Below are positions 51,899 to 62,480 of a stretch of 64,000 nucleotides of DNA, piece after piece. Source of the stretch: Serratia rubidaea (GTDB lineage Bacteria > Pseudomonadota > Gammaproteobacteria > Enterobacterales > Enterobacteriaceae); NCBI GenBank assembly GCA_901472405.1, contig LR590463.1:2604001-2668000 (forward strand), in the 5' to 3' direction. Position 1 is the stretch's first letter; each line of letters opens with the position of its first letter. Under the pieces are notes generated by a model, which saw only the letters and a program-made list of their open reading frames with translations, ran no database searches and was not told where the DNA came from. The position numbers were made by a program, and so were the translations under genes.

Positions 51899-52705
51899 AT
51901 GGGTTTTTACTCTCCTGAAGACGGCGGTCAGGCGCTCGACCTGAGCGAAAAAGATGCCCGTGGTTTGCCGGTATTCGGCGTCGCCGTACGCTACCCGGCA
52001 GGCCATATCGTGCCCCGGCATCGGCATGCGCACGGCCATCTGATCTATGCCAATCAAGGCCTATTACGCGTGGAAGCGGAAAGCGGGCAATGGCTGGTGC
52101 CCCCCACGGCGGCGGTCTGGCTTCGCTCCGGCGTGGCGCACGGTCTGGCTGTTCCCGTGGCGCTGCAGGCGTACGGCCTGTTTGTGCGCGATGATATTTG
52201 CGCCCGCCTGCCGCCGCATGATTGCGTGGTTCACGTCTCCGGCCTGCTGCGCGAGTTGATCATGGCGCTGGCGCAAGCCGACCACCAGACCATCGCCGCT
52301 AAGCGCCTGCATTTGCTCGGTGAACTGTTGGTCGAAGAACTCCACGCCCAGCCGGCACTGCCGCTTCATCTGCCGTGGCCTGCGGGCGATGCTGACAGCC
52401 CGATACAGCACGTGTGCCGGGTGCTACTGGATAATCCTGGCGATACGGCCAGCGCCGTTGAGTGGGCCGGCAGGCTGGCGATGGGAGATAAAACCTTCCA
52501 CCGGCGCTTTCTCCGAGCGACCGGCATGACCTTTGGCAAATGGCGTCAGCAACTGCGGTTGATGTCGTCGCTGACGCTATTGATGCAGGGAATTCCGATA
52601 ACGCAGGTGGCGCTGGCGAGCGGCTACGACAGCCACAGCGCCTACACCACGGCGTTCGGTCGACAATTCGGACAACCGCCTTCCGCCTTTGCGGCGAAGA
52701 GATAA
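51899..52705 (+). CDS. AraC-family transcriptional regulator
   Basis: The 268-residue protein has an N-terminal cupin (HRHAHGHLIYANQGLLRVEA, PPTAAVWLRSGVAHGL) and a C-terminal AraC DNA-binding domain with WAGRLAMGDKTFHRRFLRAT and VALASGYDSHSAYTTAFGRQFG. It is of the short, cupin-type AraC group whose members often respond to small hydrophobic ligands or control efflux and metabolic genes. ATG at 51899 has no strong ribosome-binding site. It is divergent from the LeuA-like gene across 275 bp, so that gene is its likely target. Confidence 0.9.
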   Translation: MGFYSPEDGGQALDLSEKDARGLPVFGVAVRYPAGHIVPRHRHAHGHLIYANQGLLRVEAESGQWLVPPTAAVWLRSGVAHGLAVPVALQAYGLFVRDDICARLPPHDCVVHVSGLLRELIMALAQADHQTIAAKRLHLLGELLVEELHAQPALPLHLPWPAGDADSPIQHVCRVLLDNPGDTASAVEWAGRLAMGDKTFHRRFLRATGMTFGKWRQQLRLMSSLTLLMQGIPITQVALASGYDSHSAYTTAFGRQFGQPPSAFAAKR

Positions 52706-52746
52706 TTCGCGGTTACCCGCACTTCATTCGGCCTGGCAGAGCAGGA

Positions 52747-53403
52747 TTACTCCTCCTCATCGCCGTAATACAGCACGCCCAGCTTGATTAACGGACGCCC
52801 CTGCGCTTTACGGTGCAGGTTGGTGTCGCGCAGCGAATAGACGCAGCCGCAATACTCCTGCTGATAAAAGCGTTCGCGCTTGCTGATGTCGATCATGCGC
52901 GACGCGCCGCCCTTCTTACGCCAGTTATAATCCCAATACGTCAGTTCAGGATATTTCTGCGCGGCGCGGATGCCGCAGTCGGTAATTTGCTGCATATTCT
53001 TCCAGCGCGAGATGCCCAATGAGCTGGAGATAACGTCATAGCCGTGCTCATGGGCATACAGCGCCGTACGTTCGAAGCGCATATCGAAGCACATGGTGCA
53101 GCGGATACCGCGCTCCGGCTCGTGCTCCATCCCTTTGGCGCGGGCGAACCAATTGTCAGTGTCATAATCCGCATCAATGATCGGCACGCCATGCTGCCGC
53201 GCGAACCGAATATTCTCCTCTTTGCGCAACAGATACTCTTTCTGCGGATGGATATTGGGGTTGTAAAAGAAGATGGCATAATCGATGCCAGAAGCCTGAA
53301 TCGCCTCCATCACCTCGCCTGAACAGGGTGCGCAGCACGAGTGCAGCAGCAGCCTGCTTTTCCCCGCCGGCAGATTGAGTTTTTCCCGCACAAATTCCGT
53401 CAT
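52747..53403 (-). CDS. queH: Epoxyqueuosine reductase QueH
   Basis: QueH performs the last step of queuosine tRNA modification, reducing epoxyqueuosine; it is unrelated to QueG. The 218-residue protein has the Fe-S and metal cysteines expected of the DUF208 family: HSCCAPC (Cys23, Cys24, Cys27), RCTMCFD (Cys102, Cys105) and EYCGC (Cys185, Cys187). [14 protein letters not shown] and [10 protein letters not shown] are also present. It is on the opposite strand to yciI and does not overlap a neighbour. The frame is intact. Confidence 0.94.
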   Translation of the reverse strand: MTEFVREKLNLPAGKSRLLLHSCCAPCSGEVMEAIQASGIDYAIFFYNPNIHPQKEYLLRKEENIRFARQHGVPIIDADYDTDNWFARAKGMEHEPERGIRCTMCFDMRFERTALYAHEHGYDVISSSLGISRWKNMQQITDCGIRAAQKYPELTYWDYNWRKKGGASRMIDISKRERFYQQEYCGCVYSLRDTNLHRKAQGRPLIKLGVLYYGDEEE

Positions 53404-53568
53404 ACTTTCACCTTAATGCTTCTCTTCGCCCCGATGCGGGCGCACTATACGAATAAAAACTAGCGCCTTCAAGGCATTAACGCCAGCCCCCGCAAAAATC
53501 ATTTCTTTGCCGACGCTTTTAGGCTACTTTGGTTTTCCCCGATATAACGATGATTTTAAAGGTGAAAC

Positions 53569-53865
53569 ATGCTGTATCTGATCTATGCGCAGGATCTGCC
53601 CGACTCGCTGGAAAACCGTCTGTCGGTACGCCCGGCGCACCTCGCCCGCCTGCAGGCGCTGCGCGATGAGGGCCGTCTGGTGGTGGCCGGGCCAAACCCC
53701 GCTATCGACAGCAACGATCCCGGCAGCGCCGGCTTTACCGGTTCAACGGTGATCGCCGAGTTCGCCTCGCTGGGCGAGGCGCAGCAGTGGGCACAGCAGG
53801 ATCCCTACGTGGCCGCCGGCGTGTACGGCGAGGTCGTAGTGAAGCCTTTCAAACAGGTATTTTAA
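53569..53865 (+). CDS. yciI: YciI-family protein
   Basis: This is a 98-residue protein of the YciI (YCII) family, a small dimeric alpha+beta barrel. It starts [18 protein letters not shown], with [24 protein letters not shown] (His and Asp positions of the putative active site), and ends [14 protein letters not shown]. In E. coli it follows tonB. Here queH and the LeuA/AraC pair come between them. The start follows AAAGGTGAAAC. Confidence 0.94.
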   Translation: MLYLIYAQDLPDSLENRLSVRPAHLARLQALRDEGRLVVAGPNPAIDSNDPGSAGFTGSTVIAEFASLGEAQQWAQQDPYVAAGVYGEVVVKPFKQVF

Positions 53866-53867
53866 GC

Positions 53868-53895
53868 AAAAAAAAGCCAGCGCGGAGTCGCTGGC
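53868..53895 (-). terminator. Terminator downstream of the TetR gene
   Basis: GCCAGCG/CGCTGGC with a six-base loop is followed on the minus strand by eight T. A second inverted pair, GGCATCGCC (53952-53960) and GGCGATGCC (53977-53985), lies between this and the TetR stop. Confidence 0.85.
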
Positions 53896-53992
53896 CAAGT
53901 GGGTTCTTCGAGGGAATATGTTGTGTGCTGTAAACATACTCCGCCGCGCCGGGCATCGCCATCTATCAGTGCGATAGGCGATGCCGGCACCT

Positions 53993-54546
53993 TTATGACT
54001 TTGACTGTGCATCCAGGATATAGCGCTGCATATCGGCAAACATGGATGCCCACTCCTGCTCGGAGATATCCATCAAGCCAAAGTAGCGCAGCATAAAGGC
54101 CCTTCGGTCGCCAGAAACGCCAGCCGGGCGCGTTTATCCTCTTCACTCTCCAGATCAAGGCCCTCAATCCGCTCGCGGTACCACTCGCGGCTGCTCTGCA
54201 GATGTTCCGGCGTTTGTATCAGGGTGGCCATCAGGCCCGCCGCCTTGGCGCTGGAGGTATGATCGGAATTACAGGTCGCCAGCATATGCGCCCGCACCCG
54301 GGTCAGCGGCGCAGGATCGTCGCCGGCTATCTGGTTGAAGACGTTGTCATAGGCCTTGCCCCAGCGGTCAAACATGGCGTCGATCAGCGCATCCTTACTG
54401 CCGAAGCAGTACTGCACGCCGCCCTTTGAAATCCCCATGGCCTTGGCCACCGAATCAATCGTCAGGCCGGATGCCCCCTGCGTCGCAATGATTTCTTCCG
54501 CCGCATCCAATACACGGTCACGATCGATACTTCGCTGTCGCCCCAT
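53993..54546 (-). CDS. TetR-family regulator divergent from an MFS efflux gene (one frameshift)
   Basis: The product is about 184 residues. The N-terminal TetR DNA-binding domain reads VLDAAEEIIATQGASGLTID and SVAKAMGISKGGVQYCFGSK. One G is missing near 54102 (GAAGGGCC for GAAGGGGCC). The next frame gives FMLRYFGLMDISEQEWASMF and ends AQSKS at 53993-53995. It is divergent from the drug-efflux gene at 54664 across 117 bp, the arrangement of SmvR and SmvA in Salmonella and Klebsiella. It is probably a repressor of that pump. Confidence 0.9.
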
Positions 54547-54596
54547 TACATTCCCCTTTTCAATACGAACGTACGGATTTATAGTATGCGCATTAA

Positions 54597-54614
54597 CCCC
54601 ACAAAATTTTGGGG
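54597..54614. promoter_or_regulatory. Palindrome in the TetR-MFS intergenic region
   Basis: CCCC-A-CAAAATTTTG-GGG is almost perfectly symmetric and lies 50 bp before the MFS start. A separate partial palindrome ACGAACGTACGG (54566-54577) and a -10-like TATAGT (54580-54585) are close by. Either could be the TetR operator. Confidence 0.4.
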
Positions 54615-54663
54615 ATACGTTACGGCGGCGTTATGCCGTCTCGGTTTTGTTTAGGATGTCATT

Positions 54664-56136
54664 ATGCACGCAAATAACCGCTGGTTGATCCTGGCAATGA
54701 TCTCCAGCGCGCTTTTTTTAATTATTATTGATATGACCGTGCTGTATACCGCGTTGCCGCGTCTGACGACGGCGCTGGACGCCAGCGCATCGGAGAAGCT
54801 GTGGATCGTTAACGCCTATCCGCTGGTGGTTGCCGGTCTGTTGCCGGGCGCCGGCATGCTCAGCGACCGCATCGGCCACAAAAAAATGTTTATCGCCGGC
54901 CTGCCGACGTTTGCCGTCGCCTCCTTATGCGCCGCCTTTGCCCCCAGCGCCGCCATCCTGATTGCCGCGCGCGCCTTTTTAGCCATCGGCGCCGCCATGA
55001 TGATGCCGGCGACACTCTCCATCGTACGCCACGTGTTTACCGAGCCCGGCGAACGGGCGCTGGCAATCGGCATCTGGTCGGCGGTCGCCTCCGGCGGTGC
55101 TGCGGTCGGGCCGGTGGTCGGCGGTATCCTGCTGGAATATTTCTGGTGGGGTTCGGTCTTTCTGATTAACGTCCCGGTGGTGTTGATAGTGCTGCCGCTG
55201 GCCTGGCGGCTGATTCCCCAGTGCGGCGGCAACAGCCAGCGCCCCTTTGACGTGGCGGGTTCGCTGCAGATTATGGTGGGGCTGGTCAGCAGCATTTATG
55301 CGCTGAAAGAGCTGAGCAAGACCCAGCCGTCGCTGCCGATTCTGGCGCTTTCCGCCACCTTGGGGCTGCTGTTTTTAACCCTGTTCGCGCGGCGCCAGCG
55401 CCGGACGACATCGCCGATGATTGATTTCACGTTGTTCAGCAACCGGCTGTTCGCCAGCGGCGTCGCCGTGGCGGTGATCTCGATGGTCGCGCTGGTGGGC
55501 ATTGAACTGGTGCTGAGCCAGCGACTGCAGCTGGTTAACGGCCTGAGTCCGCTGCAGGCCGGGCTGTTTATCCTGCCGATCCCGCTGGCCTCCGCCCTTT
55601 CCGGCCCGCTGGCGGGGCTGCTGCTGCCGCGCTGGGGGGAGCGCCGTCTGATTCTGGGCGGTCTGCTGCTAACCACGCTGGCCGTCGCCGGGCTGATCGG
55701 CTGTTATCACGGCGCGCCGCTGTGGCAGCTAACCCTGTTATTCGCCGCCGGCTTTGGCCTCGGGGGCGCCATTACCGCCGCCTCCACCGCCATTATGCTT
55801 AATGCGCCGGAGGAAAAATCCGGTATGGCGGCGTCGATTGAGGACGTGGCCTATGAGCTGGGCAGCGTGCTGGGCATCACGCTGCTAGGCGGCCTGATGA
55901 CCGTGGTTTACAGCTACAGCCTGTTGCTGCCCGCCGATCTGCCGGTCACGCCGCTGGCCTATGACAGTCTGGACGAGGCATTGCGCCAGGCCGGTGAACT
56001 GAGTGCGGCTCAGGGGGCAACGCTGATTAATCTGGCGCGCGCCTCTTTTGATCAGGCCTTTATTGCCGTGCTGGCCGCCGCCGCCGCGCTGATGGCCGTC
56101 GGCGCCGCGGCGCTTGCCCGCGCGATGAAGCCCTAG
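54664..56136 (+). CDS. MFS efflux transporter, DHA2 type, SmvA-like
   Basis: This is a 490-residue inner-membrane transporter with 14 hydrophobic segments. Motif A is GMLSDRIGHKKMFIAG, motif C is ASGGAAVGPVVGGILLEYFWW, and FLINVPVVLIVLPL follows. It is close to SmvA, which exports methyl viologen and cationic biocides, and to the SmfY type described in Serratia marcescens. The substrate is inferred from that similarity only. It faces a TetR gene. A strong terminator follows at 56147-56173. Confidence 0.9.
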   Translation: MHANNRWLILAMISSALFLIIIDMTVLYTALPRLTTALDASASEKLWIVNAYPLVVAGLLPGAGMLSDRIGHKKMFIAGLPTFAVASLCAAFAPSAAILIAARAFLAIGAAMMMPATLSIVRHVFTEPGERALAIGIWSAVASGGAAVGPVVGGILLEYFWWGSVFLINVPVVLIVLPLAWRLIPQCGGNSQRPFDVAGSLQIMVGLVSSIYALKELSKTQPSLPILALSATLGLLFLTLFARRQRRTTSPMIDFTLFSNRLFASGVAVAVISMVALVGIELVLSQRLQLVNGLSPLQAGLFILPIPLASALSGPLAGLLLPRWGERRLILGGLLLTTLAVAGLIGCYHGAPLWQLTLLFAAGFGLGGAITAASTAIMLNAPEEKSGMAASIEDVAYELGSVLGITLLGGLMTVVYSYSLLLPADLPVTPLAYDSLDEALRQAGELSAAQGATLINLARASFDQAFIAVLAAAAALMAVGAAALARAMKP

Positions 56137-56146
56137 CCCCAACGAA

Positions 56147-56173
56147 AAACAGTCCCGTCAGGGACTGTTTTTT
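56147..56173 (+). terminator. Terminator of the MFS gene
   Basis: AAACAGTCCC/GGGACTGTTT forms a ten-pair stem with a GTCA loop, followed by four more T. Confidence 0.92.
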
Positions 56174-56631
56174 TAGCGGTCTCGCCGGCGTTTCACCATT
56201 CGCAAGACACAGTAAACAACAAGGAACGCCGGTGCTGATTATCCAGGAGACGGCGCACCTGCATAATATGCCGATACCCCCGCGACTGGCGCTCCAGCCA
56301 GCGATGCCTGCGCCGCTGATTCTGTCGCATCATCCGCCAACGGGCCACTTCATTTCTACTGCGTCTCATAATTTTACCACTTATACGTCATTGCCAAACG
56401 CCGGGCATTATATACCTTTCGCCCCCTCGCCTGCACCCCGTCCGGCCGCCCGTGATGCAACGAAACAGTAATAAACGACGCCCTATGGCAAATAAAAAGT
56501 TATTTCCCCGCTTGCCATCCTGGTTTCATTCGCCATATTTATGTCACCTAAGATCCGGGAAAAGGTTTCCCCTTGCGTGATCTGTGCGTACACTCATCGT
56601 TGGTGGTTTGCGAACGGGATTTTTCGCCTTT
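56174..56631. other. Gene-free stretch between the MFS gene and clsA
   Basis: About 458 bp. A 79-codon open frame at 56232-56471 is rich in proline, histidine and alanine, has no ribosome-binding site and no family features, and is probably not a gene. The clsA promoter should lie in the A/T-rich part near 56480-56560. E. coli has kch in this neighbourhood, but there is no trace of it here. Confidence 0.5.
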
Positions 56632-58092
56632 ATGACAACATTTTATACCGTAATCAGTTGGCTGCTGGTGTTCGGCTACTGGCTACTTATCGCCGGTGTT
56701 ACCCTGCGTATTTTAATGAAGCGTCGCGCCGTGCCTTCTGCCATGGCCTGGCTGTTGATTATCTACATCCTGCCGCTGGTCGGCATCGTCGCCTATCTCT
56801 CGTTCGGCGAGCTGCATCTGGGGAAACGACGCGCCGAGCGCGCCAAGGCCATGTGGCCCTCTACCGCACGCTGGCTGAATGAGCTGAAGGAAAGCCGCCG
56901 TATTTTCGCCACGCAATACAGCGAGGTGGCGCGGCCGCTGTTCCAGCTCTGCCACCGGCGTCAGGGTATCGACGGCGTCAAGGGCAACCAGCTGCAGTTG
57001 CTGACCACCACCGACGCCACGCTGAAGGCAATGATCCGCGATATTGAGCTGGCGCGGCACAATATCGAGATGGTGTTCTATATCTGGCAGCCCGGCGGGC
57101 TGGCCGATCAGGTCGCCGAGTCGCTGATGGCCGCCGCGCGCCGCGGCGTCCACTGCCGGGTAATGCTCGACTCCGCCGGCAGCCTGCAGTTCTTCCGCAG
57201 CCCGTATCCGAACATGATGCGCAACGCCGGCATTGAAGTGGTCGAGGCGCTGAAGGTGAATCTGTTCCGCGTCTTCCTGCGCCGTATGGACCTGCGCCAG
57301 CATCGCAAGGTGGTGCTGATCGACAATTACATCGCCTACACCGGCAGCATGAATATGGTGGACCCGCGCTATTTCAAACAGGATGCCGGCGTCGGCCAGT
57401 GGATCGATCTGATGGCGCGTATGGAAGGCCCGGTCGCCACCACCATGGGGATTGTCTACGCCTGCGACTGGGAAATTGAAACCGGCAAGCGCATCCTGCC
57501 GCCGCCGCCGGATATGAATATCATGCCGTTCGAGCAGGAAAGCGGCCACACCATTCAGGTGATCGCCTCCGGCCCCGGCTTCCCGGAGGAGATGATCCAT
57601 CAGGCGCTGCTGACGGCGGTCTATTCCGCCCGTGAACAGCTGATTATGACCACCCCCTACTTCGTGCCGAGCGACGACCTGCTGCACGCCATCTGCACCG
57701 CCGCGCTGCGCGGCGTGGAGGTCAGCATTATCGTACCGCGCGATAACGACTCAATGATGGTGCGCTGGGCCAGCCGGGCCTTCTTCTCCGAACTGCTGGA
57801 AGCCGGGGTGAAAATCTACCAGTTCGAAGGCGGCCTGCTGCATACCAAGAGCGTGCTGGTCGACGGCCAGCTGAGCCTGGTGGGCACGGTGAATCTGGAT
57901 ATGCGCAGCCTGTGGCTGAATTTTGAAATCACGCTGGTGATCGATGATGACGGCTTCGGCAGCGATCTGGCCTGCGTCCAGGATGACTATATCGCCCGCT
58001 CCCAGCTGCTGGAGGCCAGAGAGTGGCAGAAGCGGCCGTTCTGGCACCGCATTCTTGAGCGCGTGTTTTACTTTTTCAGCCCGCTGCTGTAA
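56632..58092 (+). CDS. clsA: Cardiolipin synthase A ClsA
   Basis: ClsA condenses two phosphatidylglycerol molecules to cardiolipin in the inner membrane. It has 486 residues, two N-terminal membrane helices ([35 protein letters not shown]) and two phospholipase-D HKD motifs. These are [18 protein letters not shown] near residue 224 and [18 protein letters not shown] near residue 404. MTTFYT at 56632 agrees with E. coli MTTVYT; an upstream in-frame ATG at 56584 is not conserved. The Shine-Dalgarno sequence is weak. Confidence 0.97.
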   Translation: MTTFYTVISWLLVFGYWLLIAGVTLRILMKRRAVPSAMAWLLIIYILPLVGIVAYLSFGELHLGKRRAERAKAMWPSTARWLNELKESRRIFATQYSEVARPLFQLCHRRQGIDGVKGNQLQLLTTTDATLKAMIRDIELARHNIEMVFYIWQPGGLADQVAESLMAAARRGVHCRVMLDSAGSLQFFRSPYPNMMRNAGIEVVEALKVNLFRVFLRRMDLRQHRKVVLIDNYIAYTGSMNMVDPRYFKQDAGVGQWIDLMARMEGPVATTMGIVYACDWEIETGKRILPPPPDMNIMPFEQESGHTIQVIASGPGFPEEMIHQALLTAVYSAREQLIMTTPYFVPSDDLLHAICTAALRGVEVSIIVPRDNDSMMVRWASRAFFSELLEAGVKIYQFEGGLLHTKSVLVDGQLSLVGTVNLDMRSLWLNFEITLVIDDDGFGSDLACVQDDYIARSQLLEAREWQKRPFWHRILERVFYFFSPLL

Positions 58093-58146
58093 TTAGCGTC
58101 GGGCATGGTTTACTATCAGCTTCATCATCTATGACTGGAATTTTTT

Positions 58147-58470
58147 ATGGATTTGAATAACCGCCTTACCGAAGACGAAACGCTGGAACAGGCATACGAT
58201 ATTTTCCTCGAACTGGCCGGCGACAATCTGGATCCGGCGGATATTCTGCTGTTCAACCTGCAGTTTGAGGAGCGCGGCGGCGCCGAGCTGTACGATCCGG
58301 CGGAAGACTGGCAGGAGCATGTCGATTACGACCTGAACCCGGACTTCTTCGCAGAAGTGGTGATTGGCCTGGCGGAAAGCGACGGCGAGCCGATCAACGA
58401 CGTGTTTGCCCGGGTGCTGATCTGCCGCGAAAAAGACCACAAGCTGTGCCATATCCTGTGGAAAGAGTAA
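58147..58470 (+). CDS. yciU: YciU, HI1450-family protein
   Basis: This is a very acidic 107-residue protein of the HI1450 (DUF440) family, proposed to be a DNA mimic. It starts [20 protein letters not shown] and contains [16 protein letters not shown] and [18 protein letters not shown], with a C-terminus [12 protein letters not shown]. It matches E. coli YciU and keeps the clsA-yciU-oppF order. Confidence 0.95.
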   Translation: MDLNNRLTEDETLEQAYDIFLELAGDNLDPADILLFNLQFEERGGAELYDPAEDWQEHVDYDLNPDFFAEVVIGLAESDGEPINDVFARVLICREKDHKLCHILWKE

Positions 58471-58483
58471 CCGCAAGGTAAGC

Positions 58484-58514
58484 ATAAAAAAACCTGCCGC
58501 ACGGCAGGTTTTTT
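58484..58514. terminator. Bidirectional terminator between yciU and oppF
   Basis: AACCTGCCG/CGGCAGGTT forms a nine-pair stem with a two-base apex, extended by A and T runs on both sides, so it can serve both convergent transcripts. Confidence 0.92.
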
Positions 58515-58530
58515 GTTTTAGCGCCGCCGC

Positions 58531-60545
<2,015 letters not shown>

Positions 60546-60556
60546 GATGGCGCTCC

Positions 60557-61463
60557 TTAACGGTCTTTCGGGTCGAGGGCGTCACGCAGGCCATCGCCGA
60601 TAAAGTTGAAACAAAACAGGGTGACCACCAGGAAACCGGCCGGGAACAGCAGCAGCCACGGTGAAACCTCCATCGAGTTGGCGCCGTCGCTGAGCAAGGC
60701 GCCCCAACTGCTTAACGGCTCCTGCGTCCCCAGCCCGAGGAAGCTGAGGAAGGATTCAAACAGGATCATGCTGGGCACCAGCAGCGAGGCATACACCACC
60801 ACCACCCCAGCACGTTCGGCACGATATGGCGCAGCACGATATTGCGGGTGGAGACGCCGCACACCAGCGCCGCTTCAATAAACTCTTTACGCTTCAGGCT
60901 CAGCGTCTGGCCGCGTACGATACGCGCCATATCCAGCCACGACACCATGCCGATCGCCACGAAGATCAGGAAAATATTCTGACCAAAGAAGGTCACCAGC
61001 AGGATCACAAAGAACATAAACGGGAAGGAGTTGAGGATCTCCAGCAGGCGCATCATCACCGAGTCAACCTTGCCGCCCAGGTAGCCGGACAGCGAGCCGT
61101 ACAGAGTGCCGACCACCACGCCACCAGCGCCGCCGCCACGCCGACCATCAGGGAGATGCGTCCGCCGATGGCCACGCGCACCAGCAGATCGCGGCCGGAG
61201 GAGTCCGTGCCGAAATAGTGGCGGATTCCATATCCGGCGGCGCCGACATCATCCCCCAGTCGGTATCGTCATACGCAAACTGCGACAGCCACGGCGCGAT
61301 AATCACAAACAGGGTGATCAGCGCCAGCACAACCAGGCTGCTCAGGGCCGCCGCGGTTATGCATAAAGCGCCGGCGGGCGTCCTGCCACAGGCTGCGCCC
61401 TTCCACCTCCAGCTTCTCGCTGAAGTTTTCCAGAGCTTCGCTGTTCTTTTTCGTCAACATCAT
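60557..61463 (-). CDS. oppC: Oligopeptide ABC transporter permease OppC (about four frameshifts)
   Basis: This is one of the two membrane subunits. The start [19 protein letters not shown] at 61463 follows GGAG. Later segments are [57 protein letters not shown], the EAA-loop region [20 protein letters not shown] and [19 protein letters not shown], ending [10 protein letters not shown]. Breaks lie near 61355, 61235, 61117 and 60805; two of them are a lost G in GCGGTGG or GGGGTGG. With the corrections the protein is the normal 302 residues. Confidence 0.92.
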
Positions 61464-61476
61464 TGGCGTGCTCCGA

Positions 61477-62396
61477 TTAATAGCGAATTTTCGGATCGAT
61501 AACGGCGTACAGCACGTCAACAATCGCATTGAACAAAATGGTCAGACCGCCGACCAGGATCGTCAGGCTCAGCACCAGCGAGTAGTCGCGGTTCAGCGCG
61601 CCGTTGACGAACAGCTGCCCGATGCCCGGCAGGCCGTAAATGGTTTCAATCACCATCGAGCCGGTAATAATGCCGACGAACGCCGGCCCATATAGGACAG
61701 CACCGGCAGCAGCGCCGGTTTGAGCGCGTGGCGGAAGATAATGCGCCGCATCGGCAGGCCTTTGGCGCGCGCCGTGCGGATAAAGTTGGAGTGCAGCACT
61801 TCAATCATCGAGCCGCGGGTAATACGCGCGATGCTGGCGATATAAGCAGCGACAGCGCCACCATCGGCAGGATCATAAATTTGAAGGCGCCGCCGTTCCA
61901 GCCGCCGCCCGGCAGCCACTTCAGCGTGATGGCGAAGATCAGCACCAGCAGCGGCGCCACCACGAAACTGGGTATCACCACCCCGTCATGGCGAAGCCCA
62001 TCACCGTATAGTCCCATTTTGGTATTTTGCTTCAGCGCCGCGATCACCCCGGCGCTGACGCCCAGGATCACCGCCAGCAGAAACGCCGCCGCCCCCAGTT
62101 TTGGCGGACACCGGGAATGAACCGGCCACCAGATCATTGACCGAATAGTCTTTGTATTTAAACGACGGGCCAAAATCCCCCTTCGACAGCTGCAGCAGAT
62201 AATTGCCGTACTGTTTCCAGATCGGATCGTTGAGATGATATTTGGCTTCAATATTCGCCAGCACTTCCGGTGGCAATGCGCGTTCGCCGGTAAATGGACT
62301 GCCGGGCGCCAGGCGCATCATAAAGAATGAAATGGTAATAAGGATAAATAGTGTCGGGATCGCCTCTAACAGGCGTCGAAGTATAAATTTCAGCAT
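61477..62396 (-). CDS. oppB: Oligopeptide ABC transporter permease OppB (about five frameshifts)
   Basis: This is the partner permease, starting MLKFILRRLLEAIPTLFILI at 62396. The protein continues through ISFFMMRLAPGSPFTGER, FGPSFKYKDYSVNDLV, FLLAVILGVSAGVIAALKQN, VVIPSFVVAPLLVLIFAI, and IARITRGSMIEVLHSNFIRT (EAA loop). It ends in IDPKIRY at 61477. The frame changes near 62115, 62025, 61985, 61845 and 61690, each by one base, with no lost segment. It is 13 bases upstream of oppC. Confidence 0.92.
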
Positions 62397-62480
62397 TGCC
62401 CTAACCCTGTGCTACAGCCTGATAACGGCTTATTATTTTGACCGGGCCAGTGACAACGTCACCAGCCCTTGCCGTATCAA

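Noticed and set aside
56232..56471. 79-codon open frame between the MFS gene and clsA
   Set aside because: No ribosome-binding site, biased toward proline and histidine, no recognisable motif.
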